Shown here: positions 8,169 to 17,020 of the stretch, piece by piece
Layout: every line of letters starts with the position of its first letter
How positions within the stretch are numbered: position 1 is the first letter of the stretch
Assembly: GCA_963712565.1 (NCBI GenBank)
Contig: CAVQIP010000024.1
Location: forward strand, 1 to 64,000
Direction: 5' to 3'
Source: VAZQ01 sp963712565
GTDB lineage: Bacteria; Pseudomonadota; Alphaproteobacteria; Rhizobiales; Xanthobacteraceae
DNA length: 64,000 nt
Made by a program: the position numbers and the translations under genes
Notes under the pieces: model-generated
What the model was told of the DNA's origin: nothing
What the model saw: the letters and a program-made list of their open reading frames with translations, nothing else
The model's database searches: none

Positions 8169-9375
8169 ATGTTGCGAGCATTGCAGGCTTGGCGTCGTCG
8201 GCCTGCGCGCGCGTCCTGCCCGTGGCTGGCCGCCCTGGCCGCCATCGCCGTGCTCGCCGGCTGCTCCGGGAATTTGGGCGAGTTGGCGCCGGGGTCTTCG
8301 CCGGGCGCGCCGTCGCAGCCCTCGACCAATATCGGCGAAGGCACGGTCAAGGCCGGGCTGATCCTGCCGCTGTCCGGGAGCGGCAACGCGGCGGTGGCGG
8401 CGCAATCCATGCGCAACGCCGCCGAGATGGCGCTGGCGGAATTCAACAATCCCGACATCCAACTCTTGGTGAAGGACGACGGCGGCAGCGCGCCCGGCGC
8501 GCAACAGGCGGCGCAACAGGCGCTCGACGAAGGCGCCGAGATCATCCTGGGACCGCTGTTTGCGCTCACGGTCGGCCCGGTCGGGCGGGTGGCGCGCTCC
8601 CGCGGAGTGCCGGTGATCGCGTTCTCGACCGACTCCAACGTCGCGGCGCGCGGCGTCTATCTCCTGAGTTTCCTGCCGGAGTCCGACGTCGATCGCATCA
8701 TCGGCTATGCCGCGGGGCAGGGCCGACGGTCGTTCGCCGCGCTCGTCCCGGACAATGCCTATGGCAGCGTGGTCGAGGCGGCCTTCAAGCAGGTGGTGGC
8801 GCGCCGGGGCGGGCGCGTCGTCGCGCTCGAGCGCTATCCGCTCGACCGCGGGCAAATGCAGGGCCCAGTGCGCAACGTCGCGCAGGCGGCGGGCGGCGCC
8901 GACGCCATTTTCATCCCGGACGGGGCGGATTCCGCGCCCTCCGTGATACAGACATTGATTGCCAGCGGCATCGACACCAAACGCGTGCAGCTGCTCGGCA
9001 CCGGCTTGTGGGAAGACGCGCAGATCTTCTCCAATCCTCAGCTCGAGGGCGCGTGGTACGCGGGGCCCGACTCGACCGGCTTTCGCAATTTCTCCGGCGC
9101 GGTACCGCAGCCGCTACGGCCAGGATCCCGTGCGTACCGCCTCGCTTGCCTACGACGCCGTCGCGCTGGTCGCGGCGCTGGTCAAGACCCAGGGCAAGCA
9201 GCGTTTCTCGGAGACGGTGCTGACCAATACCTCGGGCTTCACCGGCATCGACGGGCTGTTTCGCTTTCGTCCGGACGGCACCAACCAGCGCGGGCTTGCG
9301 GTCTTGCGGGTGTCGTCGACCGGCGGTCAGATCATCAGCCCGCCGCCCAAGGGCTTTGGCGGGTCGGGGACGTAA
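8169..9375 (+). pseudogene. Penicillin-binding-protein activator / periplasmic-binding-fold lipoprotein, frameshifted
   Basis: Lipoprotein with a Peripla_BP_6 (Leu/Ile/Val-receptor) fold, as in LpoA-type activators of peptidoglycan synthases. From ATG 8169, a signal ending in the lipobox LAGC (about residue 34) anchors it to a membrane. VKAGLILPLSGSGNAA starts the binding fold and IILGPLFALTVGPV continues it. At about 9098-9105 the frame shifts by +1: before it reads TGFRNFSG, and the continuation in the next frame is RYRSRYGQDPVRTASLAYDA to the TAA at 9375. Joined, the protein is about 400 residues, a normal length. Because three other genes here show the same kind of shift, an extra base in the sequence is more likely than real decay. 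Confidence 0.82.
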
Positions 9376-9383
9376 GGACGGGG

Positions 9384-10550
9384 TCAGGCCGCGAGGTCGG
9401 CGACCACGGCGTCGAGCACGGGAAAGCCCGCGAGCGTCACCCGCAGCATTCCGTTCGCCGTGAGCTCGACCGCGCCCTGCTCGCGCAGGCGCGCGACGCG
9501 CCGCGGATCGAGCGGCCGGCCGGCAAGCCCCGCATAGCGCGCCGGATCGACCCCTTCGGCGAGCCGCAGGCCCATCAGCAGGAATTCGTCCGCCATCTGC
9601 TCGCTGGTCAGCGCCTCGTCGGTGACGACGCCGTGCCCGAGCGCTTCCACCCGCATCAGCCACGCCTCCGGCCGTTTCTCGGTGGCGGTGGCGTGGCGGC
9701 TGCTCGCCAGATCGAGCCGGCCGTGCGCGCCCGGCCCGATGCCGGCGTATTCCTGCGCGCGCCAGTAGACCAGGTTGTGCCGGCATTCGGCCCCCGGCCG
9801 CGCGTGATTGGAAATCTCGTAGGCGGGCAGCCCCGCGCCGGCGCAGATCTCCTGCGTCGTGTCGTAGAGCGTACGGGCGGCATCGTCGTCGGGGACGACG
9901 AGCTTGCCCGCCGCATGCAGCGCCGCAAACGGCGTGTCCTGCTCGATGGTGAGCTGATAGAGCGACAGGTGCTCGCCGGCTTGCGCGAGGGCGCGTGCGA
10001 GCTCCGCCGCCCACGCCTGCGGCGTCTGGCCGGGACGCGCATAGATCAGGTCGAACGAGTAGCGATCGAAGATCGCGCGCGCGACCGCGACGGCGGCGAG
10101 CGCCTCCTCGGCCGAATGCAGCCGTCCGAGCTCCTTGAGCGCCGCGTCGTCCAGCGCCTGCACGCCGAGCGAGACGCGATTGACGCCGGCCGTGCGGAAG
10201 CCGCGAAAGCGCGTGGCCTCGACGCTGGTCGGATTGGCTTCGAGCGTCACTTCGACCTCGGCTGCGACGCGCCAGTGGCGCGCGATCGCGTCGAGGATCG
10301 CGCCGACGGTCGCGGGCTGCATCAGCGAGGGCGTGCCGCCGCCGAGAAAGATGGTCGAAACGGTGCGCCCGGGCACGCGCGCCGCGGTCGCGGCAATCTC
10401 GGCGGCGAAGGCGCGCGCGAAGCGGGCCTCGTCGACGCCGGCATGGCGCACGTGGCTGTTGAAGTCGCAGTACGGGCATTTCGACAGGCAGAACGGCCAG
10501 TGCACGTAGACGCCGAACGCCTCGGCGCCGTTGCGGTCAGCGCGCGCCAA
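9384..10550 (-). CDS. hemW: Radical SAM heme chaperone HemW
   Basis: HemW binds heme and an iron-sulfur cluster and delivers heme to target proteins; it was long annotated as oxygen-independent coproporphyrinogen oxidase. The motif CLSKCPYC (CxxxCxxC) near residue 22 holds the 4Fe-4S cluster, followed by IFLGGGTPSLM and the HemN-type C-terminal domain. A TTG start at 10550 with GGAGG 6 bases upstream gives 388 residues, the normal length. It overlaps the 3' end of rdgB by 14 bp, so the two are probably translationally coupled. It converges on the lipoprotein gene with 8 bp between stops. Confidence 0.94.
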   Translation of the reverse strand: MARADRNGAEAFGVYVHWPFCLSKCPYCDFNSHVRHAGVDEARFARAFAAEIAATAARVPGRTVSTIFLGGGTPSLMQPATVGAILDAIARHWRVAAEVEVTLEANPTSVEATRFRGFRTAGVNRVSLGVQALDDAALKELGRLHSAEEALAAVAVARAIFDRYSFDLIYARPGQTPQAWAAELARALAQAGEHLSLYQLTIEQDTPFAALHAAGKLVVPDDDAARTLYDTTQEICAGAGLPAYEISNHARPGAECRHNLVYWRAQEYAGIGPGAHGRLDLASSRHATATEKRPEAWLMRVEALGHGVVTDEALTSEQMADEFLLMGLRLAEGVDPARYAGLAGRPLDPRRVARLREQGAVELTANGMLRVTLAGFPVLDAVVADLAA

Positions 10551-11190
10551 GGCAAGCCTCCGCGAGCTTGAGGAACGCGCGCGCCCGGTGCGAGAGGCCC
10601 CTGCCCCGCGGCGGCAGGCCGTGCTTCTCCTCGCCGCCCATCTCGCCGAAGGTGCGGGCATGGCCGTCGGGCAGAAACATCGGGTCGTAGCCGAAGCCTT
10701 TGTCGCCGCGCGGCGGCCAAACGAGCGTACCGTCGACCTTGGCCTCGAAGTCCTCGACGTGTCCGTCCGGCCAGGCGACGCAGAGCGCGCAGACGAAATG
10801 CGCCTTGCGTTGGTCGGACGTTCGTGCGCCGCGCGCGCGCAATTCGTCTTCCACCGTCTGCATGGCGCGCTGAAATCCTTGTCCGGGACCGGCCCAGCGC
10901 GCGGAATAGACGCCGGGATCGCCGCCGAGCGCATCGACGGCCAGTCCGGAATCATCGGCGAAAGCCGGCAAGCCGGACGCCTCGGCCGCCGCGCGCGCCT
11001 TGATGCGAGCGTTCTCCCGAAAGCTCGCGCCGGTCTCTTCCGGCTCGGACAGGCCGAGTTCACCCGCCGCCACCGCTTCGACGCCGTACGGCATGAGCAG
11101 CTCGCGCAGCTCGCGCAGCTTGCCCGCATTGTGCGTGGCGATCACCAGGCGGCCGGCGATCTGGCGATGCGCGGCGCCGCTCGGGGTCAT
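10537..11190 (-). CDS. rdgB: XTP/dITP (non-canonical purine NTP) pyrophosphatase
   Basis: Hydrolyses ITP and XTP to monophosphates, keeping deaminated purines out of nucleic acids. 217 residues from ATG 11190. Family motifs: LVIATHNAGKLRELRELL near residue 15, SFRENARIKARAAAEASGLP, FADDSGLAVDALGG (catalytic Asp) and GDKGFGYDPMFLPDG. It lies 23 bp downstream of rph and overlaps hemW, forming an rph-rdgB-hemW operon common in Rhizobiales. Confidence 0.96.
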   Translation of the reverse strand: MTPSGAAHRQIAGRLVIATHNAGKLRELRELLMPYGVEAVAAGELGLSEPEETGASFRENARIKARAAAEASGLPAFADDSGLAVDALGGDPGVYSARWAGPGQGFQRAMQTVEDELRARGARTSDQRKAHFVCALCVAWPDGHVEDFEAKVDGTLVWPPRGDKGFGYDPMFLPDGHARTFGEMGGEEKHGLPPRGRGLSHRARAFLKLAEACLGAR

Positions 11191-11213
11191 GGTCGGCGTC
11201 GCCGGGCGCGCGC

Positions 11214-11927
11214 TCACATCACCGCCATCTTCTGCAGGTCGACCAGCTTCATCACGCCCTTGCGCGCGAGCGCCAGCAGGTTGAGGAACTGCTCCTCGGT
11301 GAAGGGAATTTTCTCCGCCGTGCCTTGCACCTCGACGATCCGTCCGGCGCCGGTCATGACGAAATTGGCGTCGGTGTCGGCCTCCGAATCCTCGGCGTAG
11401 TCGAGGTCGAGCACCGGCGTGCCGTTGCAGATGCCGCAGGAGATGGCGGCGACGTGGTCGCGCAGCGGTTCCGCCGTCACCATCTCGCGCGTCTTCATCC
11501 AGGTGAGGCAATCGTGCAGCGCGACCCAGGCGCCGGTAATCGCCGCGGTGCGGGTGCCGCCGTCGGCCTGGATCACGTCGCAATCCACCGTGATCTGCCG
11601 CTCGCCGAGCGCGGGCAGATCGAGCACCGCGCGCAGGCTGCGGCCGATCAGCCGCTGGATCTCGATGGTGCGGCCGCTCTGCTTGCCGGCCGACGCCTCG
11701 CGGCGCGTCCGTTCCGAGGTGGCGCGCGGCAGCATGCCGTATTCGGCGGTGACCCAGCCGCGCGCCTGGCCCTTGAGCCATGGCGGCAGCCGGTCCTCGA
11801 GCGTCGCCGTCACCAGCACGTGGGTGTCGCCGAACTTCACGAAGCAGGAGCCTTCGGCGTATTTCACCACGCCGCGCTCGAGCGATACGGCGCGCAGCTC
11901 GTCGGGCTGTCGGCGGCTCGGCCGCAT
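11214..11927 (-). CDS. rph: Ribonuclease PH
   Basis: Phosphorolytic 3'-5' exoribonuclease that trims tRNA 3' ends. The ATG at 11927 has AGGAGAG upstream and gives 237 residues, as expected; longer frames start upstream without support. Starts MRPSRRQPDELRAVSLERGV, continues ATSERTRREASAGKQSGRTI (RNase PH signature), QADGGTRTAAITGAWVAL and the phosphate-binding region. First gene of the rph-rdgB-hemW run. Confidence 0.97.
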   Translation of the reverse strand: MRPSRRQPDELRAVSLERGVVKYAEGSCFVKFGDTHVLVTATLEDRLPPWLKGQARGWVTAEYGMLPRATSERTRREASAGKQSGRTIEIQRLIGRSLRAVLDLPALGERQITVDCDVIQADGGTRTAAITGAWVALHDCLTWMKTREMVTAEPLRDHVAAISCGICNGTPVLDLDYAEDSEADTDANFVMTGAGRIVEVQGTAEKIPFTEEQFLNLLALARKGVMKLVDLQKMAVM

Positions 11928-12003
11928 GCTCACTCTCCTGCTCGGCGTCGGCGTACCGGGCAAGCTTGTAGGGGCGAGCGCCGCGACCGACAAGAGGCGA
12001 CGC

Positions 12004-12990
12004 TTACTCCGGCTGGATCCCGGCGTCCTTGATCATCTTGGTCCATTTGACGAGCTGGACCTTGACGAAGTCGCCGAGTTCCTCGGGCGAGCTCGAGAAC
12101 GCCTCGAAGCCCATGTCGGCCAACTTCGCGTTGATCTCCGGATTGTCGATGATCTTGCGCAGTTCGCGGTTGAGCCGCGTCACGATCTGGGGCGGCGTGT
12201 TGGCCGGCGCGAACATGGCGGCCCAGGAATCCATGTCGAAGTTCGTAACGCCCGCCTCGTGCAGGGTGGGAAGCTCGGGAATCAGCTTGCTGCGCTGCAT
12301 CCGCGTCACCGCCAAAGCGCGTAGCGCCTTGGCCTTGACGTGCGGCACCCCGGTGGTGAGGTCGGCGAACATCATCGACACCCGCCCGCCGAGCACGTCG
12401 TTGAGGGCCGGCGGCACGCTGCGGTAAGGGACGTGCACGATGTTGATGCCGGCCCAGCTCTTGAGCGTCTCGCCCGCAACCACGCCCGAGGTATTGCCGC
12501 TGGCGAACGACAGCTGGCCGGGATTGGCCTTGGCATAGGCGATCAGCTCGGGAATGGTCTTGGCTGGAACCTGCGGATTGAGCACCAGCATCAGCGTGTA
12601 GCTTCCGGCCCGCGAGATCGGCGCGAAGTCCTTCACCGGGTCATAGGCGACGGTCTTGTTGAGGGTCGGCGCCGCCGAATGCGGACTGTTGGTGCTCAGC
12701 AACAGGGTGTAGCCGTCCGGGGCCGCGCGCGCGACATAGGCGGCCGCGATGGCGCCGTTCGCTCCCGGCTTGTCCTCGATCACGACCGTCTGGTTGAGCG
12801 CGGCCGAAAGATGCTGGCCGATGATGCGGGCAATGGTGTCGGTGGCGCTGCCGGGGCCGAATGGGACGATGATCGTGATCGGCTTGCTGGGATAGGCTTG
12901 AACGTCGGCTTGAGTATTGGTCTGCGTGTTCGCCGCCGTGCCGAGCAGCATCATGCCGCAGGCGACGAGAATGCGAGGCAGTATCTGCAT
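12004..12990 (-). CDS. Bug-family tripartite tricarboxylate transporter substrate-binding protein
   Basis: Periplasmic receptor of the Bug/TctC family, which captures carboxylates or other small organic acids. ATG at 12990, preceded by GGGAGGAAC, gives 328 residues with a signal peptide (MQILPRILVACGMMLLGTAA). Family motifs follow: YPSKPITIIVPFGPGSATD, VVIEDKPGANGAIAAAYVAR, YTLLLSTNSPHSAAPTL and the hinge region KALRALAVT. No tctA/tctB membrane genes lie nearby, so it is an orphan receptor, as is usual for this expanded family. Its neighbour is a secreted isochorismatase-like protein, and the pairing may reflect a common substrate. Confidence 0.93.
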   Translation of the reverse strand: MQILPRILVACGMMLLGTAANTQTNTQADVQAYPSKPITIIVPFGPGSATDTIARIIGQHLSAALNQTVVIEDKPGANGAIAAAYVARAAPDGYTLLLSTNSPHSAAPTLNKTVAYDPVKDFAPISRAGSYTLMLVLNPQVPAKTIPELIAYAKANPGQLSFASGNTSGVVAGETLKSWAGINIVHVPYRSVPPALNDVLGGRVSMMFADLTTGVPHVKAKALRALAVTRMQRSKLIPELPTLHEAGVTNFDMDSWAAMFAPANTPPQIVTRLNRELRKIIDNPEINAKLADMGFEAFSSSPEELGDFVKVQLVKWTKMIKDAGIQPE

Positions 12991-13074
12991 GCGTTGTTCC
13001 TCCCTGCCGGCTTGACCTGCGGCGGCCGAGCATAGCAAATCTGCGCGACCCCGGTCCGCTCGCTATCGGAAATG

Positions 13075-13722
13075 TCAAAACCCAATCATGTCGAACCTGG
13101 TCAGCGTCACCTGCGGGCCGATGCGTGCGGCGGTGGCGAGGTGCCAGGCGGTGTAGAGCTCGGGAAAGACGTCATCGGCGGACATACCGTCCACCGGAAC
13201 GATGACCTTGAATCCGCGCAGCGCGGCGGCGCCCGCCGTATGCAACACCGAGGTCTGCGCCTGCGTGCCCATGGCCACCACGGTCTTGATGCCCTTGTCC
13301 TTGAGGGTCTTCTCGAGCTCGCTGCCGATGAACTTGTCCGGTCCCAACGGCGGCAGCACCGGCTCGCCCGCTGCGGGCGTGAGCTCCTTGAGAATGTCGG
13401 TTGCGACCGAACCCGGCACCGCGACGCTGTAGACGATGAAGGCGCCCTTGGCGCGCGCTTGCGTCACGAGCTTGAGCACCTTCCCGACCGAGCGCGCGCA
13501 ACGCGGGCGGCGCTGCTCGGTGCAGGTCTGGTTGGTGAAATCCATCACCAGCAAGGCCGTCTCGCCCGGAACGATGGTCGCTGATTTGAGCGCGGGCGGC
13601 GCAGGAAGCTTGGCGGCGCTCCATTCCTCGATCACGGTTTGCGCGCGTGCGCCGCCGCCGAGCTGGGAAACGAAAGCAAGGGCCGCGACCGCGGCGGCTA
13701 GAAATTCCCGCAACTTCGACAT
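13075..13722 (-). CDS. Secreted isochorismatase-like cysteine-hydrolase-family protein, nucleophile Cys replaced by Ser
   Basis: 215 residues from ATG 13722 (GGAGGAGA just upstream). An N-terminal signal (LREFLAAAVAALAFVSQLGG, ending near ARA) predicts export to the periplasm. The fold is isochorismatase/nicotinamidase: ALLVMDFTNQ supplies the catalytic Asp and GPDKFIGSELEKTL a Lys. The usual nucleophile segment (G-x-x-T-x-x-C-V-x-x-T-A) reads GTQAQTSVLHTA, with Ser where Cys is expected. Activity may be lost or changed. Divergent from hrcA with 129 bp between starts. Confidence 0.8.
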   Translation of the reverse strand: MSKLREFLAAAVAALAFVSQLGGGARAQTVIEEWSAAKLPAPPALKSATIVPGETALLVMDFTNQTCTEQRRPRCARSVGKVLKLVTQARAKGAFIVYSVAVPGSVATDILKELTPAAGEPVLPPLGPDKFIGSELEKTLKDKGIKTVVAMGTQAQTSVLHTAGAAALRGFKVIVPVDGMSADDVFPELYTAWHLATAARIGPQVTLTRFDMIGF

Positions 13723-13851
13723 CCTCTCCTCCCGCGACCGAATAATTGTTGGATGCATAGGCTACCAGCAGCCACCGCGAGGGCAAAGCCGGGCAGGCTT
13801 GCGCTCGGCTGCCGGAAGGGACAATTTCGTCGCGTTGAAACGGAGGGATCC

Positions 13852-14928
13852 TTGTCCCACGACGTCCCGATCGGCGCGACCCAGGTGAGCCTCGCCCAGC
13901 TCAACGAGCGCTCGCGCGACATTTTCCGCCAGATCGTGGAGAGTTATCTCGCCACCGGCGAGCCGGTGGGCTCGCGCAACATTTCCCGCCTGATCACGAC
14001 CCCGCTATCGCCCGCGTCGGTGCGCAACGTGATGTCGGACCTGGAGCAGCTTGGCCTCATCTACGCCCCGCACACGTCCGCCGGCCGGCTGCCGACCGAG
14101 ACCGGACTGCGGTTCTTCGTCGATGCGCTGATGGAGATCGGCGATCTCGGCGAAGCCGACCGCCGCGAAATGGAGGCCAAGGTCGCCGCCGCCGGCAAGT
14201 CCATGGAGGCGGTGCTGAGCGAAGCCTCCGGCATGCTGTCCGACCTCACGCGCGCCGCCGGCGTGGTGCTGGCTGCCAAATCGAACCTGCGCCTCAAGCA
14301 CATCGAATTCGTGCGGCTCGAGCCCGAGCGCGCGCTGGTCATTCTGGTCGCGGACGACGGCCAGGTGGAGAACCGCATCATCGGCGTTCCGGCCGGGCTG
14401 CCGGTGTCGTCGCTGACCGAGGCGGCGAACTTCCTCAATGCGCATGTCCGCGGCCGCACGCTGGCCGAGGCCAAAACCGAACTGGAGCGGGCGCTCACCG
14501 CCGGCAAGGCCGCGCTCGATCAGCTCACGCAGAAGATCGTCGCCGCCGGGCTTGCGAGCTGGTCGGGCGGGGAAAGCGACGAGCGCAAGCTGATCGTGCG
14601 CGGCGCGGCGCACCTGCTCGACGACCTCAAGGCGGTCGAGGATCTCGAGCGGGTGCGGCTCTTGTTCGACGACCTCGAGACCAAGCGCGGCGTGTTGGAT
14701 TTGCTCGGCCGGGCCGAGCACGCGGACGGCGCCCGCATCTTCATCGGCTCGGAAAACAAGCTGTTCTCGTTGTCCGGCTCCTCCACCATCGTCGCTCCCT
14801 ACCGCGACGGGGCCGGCCGCATCGTCGGCGTGATCGGCGTGATCGGCCCGACCCGGCTCAATTACGCGCGCGTCATCCCGATGGTGGATTACACCGCCAA
14901 GGTCGTGAGCAAGCTCATCGGCGCGTAG
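13852..14928 (+). CDS. hrcA: Heat-inducible transcription repressor HrcA
   Basis: Repressor of chaperone operons that binds CIRCE elements and is itself kept active by GroE. The TTG start at 13852 has GGAGGG 4 bases upstream and gives 358 residues; a longer ATG frame from 13753 lacks a ribosome site. The winged-helix domain covers LNERSRDIFRQIVESYLATG to PLSPASVRNVMSDLEQLGLI. The C-terminal GAF-like part includes IFIGSEN and GVIGVIGPTRLNYARVIPMV. Located upstream of grpE, as usual. I found no CIRCE motif in the window, so its targets are probably elsewhere. Confidence 0.95.
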   Translation: MSHDVPIGATQVSLAQLNERSRDIFRQIVESYLATGEPVGSRNISRLITTPLSPASVRNVMSDLEQLGLIYAPHTSAGRLPTETGLRFFVDALMEIGDLGEADRREMEAKVAAAGKSMEAVLSEASGMLSDLTRAAGVVLAAKSNLRLKHIEFVRLEPERALVILVADDGQVENRIIGVPAGLPVSSLTEAANFLNAHVRGRTLAEAKTELERALTAGKAALDQLTQKIVAAGLASWSGGESDERKLIVRGAAHLLDDLKAVEDLERVRLLFDDLETKRGVLDLLGRAEHADGARIFIGSENKLFSLSGSSTIVAPYRDGAGRIVGVIGVIGPTRLNYARVIPMVDYTAKVVSKLIGA

Positions 14929-14966
14929 GCGCCGCGGTCGGGACCTGTGCAATCGACCGTTGTGGG

Positions 14967-14994
14967 TTGATTTTTCGTGCCCCAGCCCTGATAT
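14967..14994 (+). promoter_or_regulatory. Sigma70-like promoter upstream of grpE
   Basis: TTGATT (14967-14972) and TGATAT (14989-14994) are separated by 16 bp, 35 bp before the grpE start. Both boxes deviate from consensus and no heat-shock sigma box is evident here. Assignment is by eye only. Confidence 0.35.
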
Positions 14995-15028
14995 CGGGGG
15001 GCGACCGACGCCAATGGGGAACAATGTG

Positions 15029-15656
15029 ATGACGGACCCGAACGCCCGCCCGTCCGTCGACGCGGGGGGCGAGCCCGAGACCCCGGAACTCTCCGCGCAG
15101 CCGGCCGAACAGCCCATCGACCCGGCCGATCTCGCCCGCGTCGCCGCCGAATACAAGGACAAGCTGCTGCGCGTGCTCGCCGAAATGGAGAATCTGCGCC
15201 GGCGGACCGAGCGCGAGATCGCCGACACGCGCCTCTACGGCATCTCCGCCTTCGCGCGCGATATCGTCGCCGTCGCCGACAACATGGACCGTGCGCTCGC
15301 TGCGCTCGACGCGGAACTGCGGGAGAAGGCGGACGCCGGCACCAAGGCGCTGCTCGACGGCGTCGAGCTGACCGAGCGTGAGCTCTCGAAGGTGCTGGAG
15401 AAGCACGGGGTGAAGAAATTCGAGCCGCTGGGCGAGAAATTCGATCCCAACCTGCACCAGGCGATGTTCGAGATAGCGGATGCGTCGCGGCCCGCGGGCA
15501 CGCGTCGCCCAGGTGGTGCAGCCGGGCTACATGATCGGCGAACGCGTGCTGCGGCCGGCGCTGGTGGCGGTGGCCAAAGGCGGTCCGAAGCCGCCGGCGG
15601 CGGAGGGGCCGGCGAACGACAACGCCTCGACCCGGAGCCCGCAAGGCACGAGCTGA
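15029..15656 (+). pseudogene. grpE: Nucleotide exchange factor GrpE, frameshifted near its 3' end
   Basis: Releases ADP from DnaK. The start is ATG 15029 (GGGGAA 7 bases upstream); an in-frame ATG at 15014 is the alternative. An acidic N-terminus precedes the long helix (DLARVAAEYKDKLLRVLAEMENLRRR) and the domain around ELSKVLEKHGVKKFEPLGEK, FDPNLHQAMFEI. Near 15501-15504 the frame breaks. The next frame gives VAQVVQPGYMIGERVLRPAL, exactly the expected GrpE end, to the TGA at 15656. One extra base explains it. The gene is normally essential at high temperature or conserved throughout, so a sequence error is more likely than a true mutation. Repaired length is about 208 residues. Confidence 0.9.
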
Positions 15657-15824
15657 CGCCGGCGGCGAGCCATCTGCGCCGCGCACTGCTGCCGCATCGA
15701 CTCGCGCCAACTCAAATCGACCGAATCGGCTGTGACGGCAAGCGCCGTCCTCGACCCTCGGCAGCGCGGCAGCCCGGGCTTTCGTCCGGCGCGTCGGCGT
15801 GGCAACAAGTCGAAGGGACCGACG

Positions 15825-16970
15825 ATGATCCGCAGCAGCGACCGTTTCCTGACGACCCATACCGGCAGCCTGCCGCGGCCCGACGACCTCATCCGCATGA
15901 TGTACGCCAAGGAGGAGGGGGTGCCGGTGGAGCCCGCGGCGCTGGCGGCGCGCGTGCGCGCGGCGGTGGCCGAGGTGGTCAAGCGGCAGGTCGATGCCGG
16001 CATCGACCTCGTCAACGACGGCGAGATGTCGAAACCGAGCTACGCCACCTACGTCAAGGACCGGCTCGCCGGCTTCGGCGGCAGCGGCAACACCTTCGTC
16101 TACCAGGATCTCGCCGAATTCCCCAATCTTGCCAAGCGCGTCTTCGGCGACCCCGGGCGCTCGCGACGCAAGACGCCGGCCTGTAACGCGGCGATCAGCG
16201 TTCGCGACCCCGATGCGGCGAAGACCGACGTCGACAATCTCGCGGCCGCGCTCGCCGCCGTCGGGCGAACCGACGCCTTCATGAGCGCGGCGTCTCCCGG
16301 TGTCGTCTCGCTCTTCTTCCGCAACGATCACTACCCGAGCCAGGAAGCGTATCTGTTCGCCATCGCCGAGGCGATGCGTCATGAATACGAGGCGGTCACC
16401 AGCGCTGGCATCGTGCTGCAGATCGACTGCCCCGATCTCGCCATGGGACGGCACATCCAATACGCGCAGCTCAGCCTCGACGAATTCCGCAAGCGGGCGG
16501 GGATGCACGTCGAAGCGCTCAACCACGCGCTCGCCAACATCGCGCCGGAGCGGCTGCGCATGCATCTGTGCTGGGGCAACTACGAAGGTCCGCACCACTG
16601 CGACGTGCCGCTCGCCGACATCATCGACATCGTATTCGCCGCGCGGCCGAGCGCGATCTCGTTCGAGGCGGCCAACCCGCGCCACGGCCACGAATGGGCG
16701 CTGTTCGAGCGCGTCAAGCTGCCCGCGGGCAAGGTGCTCATTCCCGGCGTCATCGAATCCAAGTCGAATTTCATCGAGCATCCGGAATTGATCGCCCAGC
16801 GCATCGGGCGCTACGCGCGCCTCGTCGGCCGCGACAACGTCATCGCCGGCAGCGATTGCGGCTACGGCACTTGGGTCGGACAGGCCGCGGTCGATCCCGA
16901 GGTGGTGTGGGCGAAGATGGCGGCCATGGCGGAAGGCGCGCGGATCGCATCGCGCCAGTTCTGGACGTGA
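15825..16970 (+). CDS. MetE C-terminal-domain-like (cobalamin-independent methionine synthase II family) methyltransferase
   Basis: 381 residues, equal to only the C-terminal catalytic half of MetE. ATG 15825 follows AAGGGACC. Zinc ligands of the family are visible: MHLCWG (His and Cys), AISFEAAN (Glu) and AGSDCGYG (Cys). The N-terminal TTHTGSLPRPDDL is the family signature. Proteins of this type transfer methyl groups to thiols, but stand-alone half-length members often do not make methionine and some act on other substrates such as epoxide-derived coenzyme M adducts. It lies between grpE and dnaK with no methionine-pathway neighbours, so the substrate is unknown. Confidence 0.85.
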   Translation: MIRSSDRFLTTHTGSLPRPDDLIRMMYAKEEGVPVEPAALAARVRAAVAEVVKRQVDAGIDLVNDGEMSKPSYATYVKDRLAGFGGSGNTFVYQDLAEFPNLAKRVFGDPGRSRRKTPACNAAISVRDPDAAKTDVDNLAAALAAVGRTDAFMSAASPGVVSLFFRNDHYPSQEAYLFAIAEAMRHEYEAVTSAGIVLQIDCPDLAMGRHIQYAQLSLDEFRKRAGMHVEALNHALANIAPERLRMHLCWGNYEGPHHCDVPLADIIDIVFAARPSAISFEAANPRHGHEWALFERVKLPAGKVLIPGVIESKSNFIEHPELIAQRIGRYARLVGRDNVIAGSDCGYGTWVGQAAVDPEVVWAKMAAMAEGARIASRQFWT

Positions 16971-17020
16971 TCGCGCGCGCTCCCGCTACCCGCAGGCCGG
17001 CAAGGGAACGCGACCGGCGG

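Noticed and set aside
13723..13851. Possible CIRCE element for HrcA upstream of hrcA
   Set aside because: No TTAGCACTC-N9-GAGTGCTAA-like dyad found here or ahead of grpE, dnaK or dnaJ.
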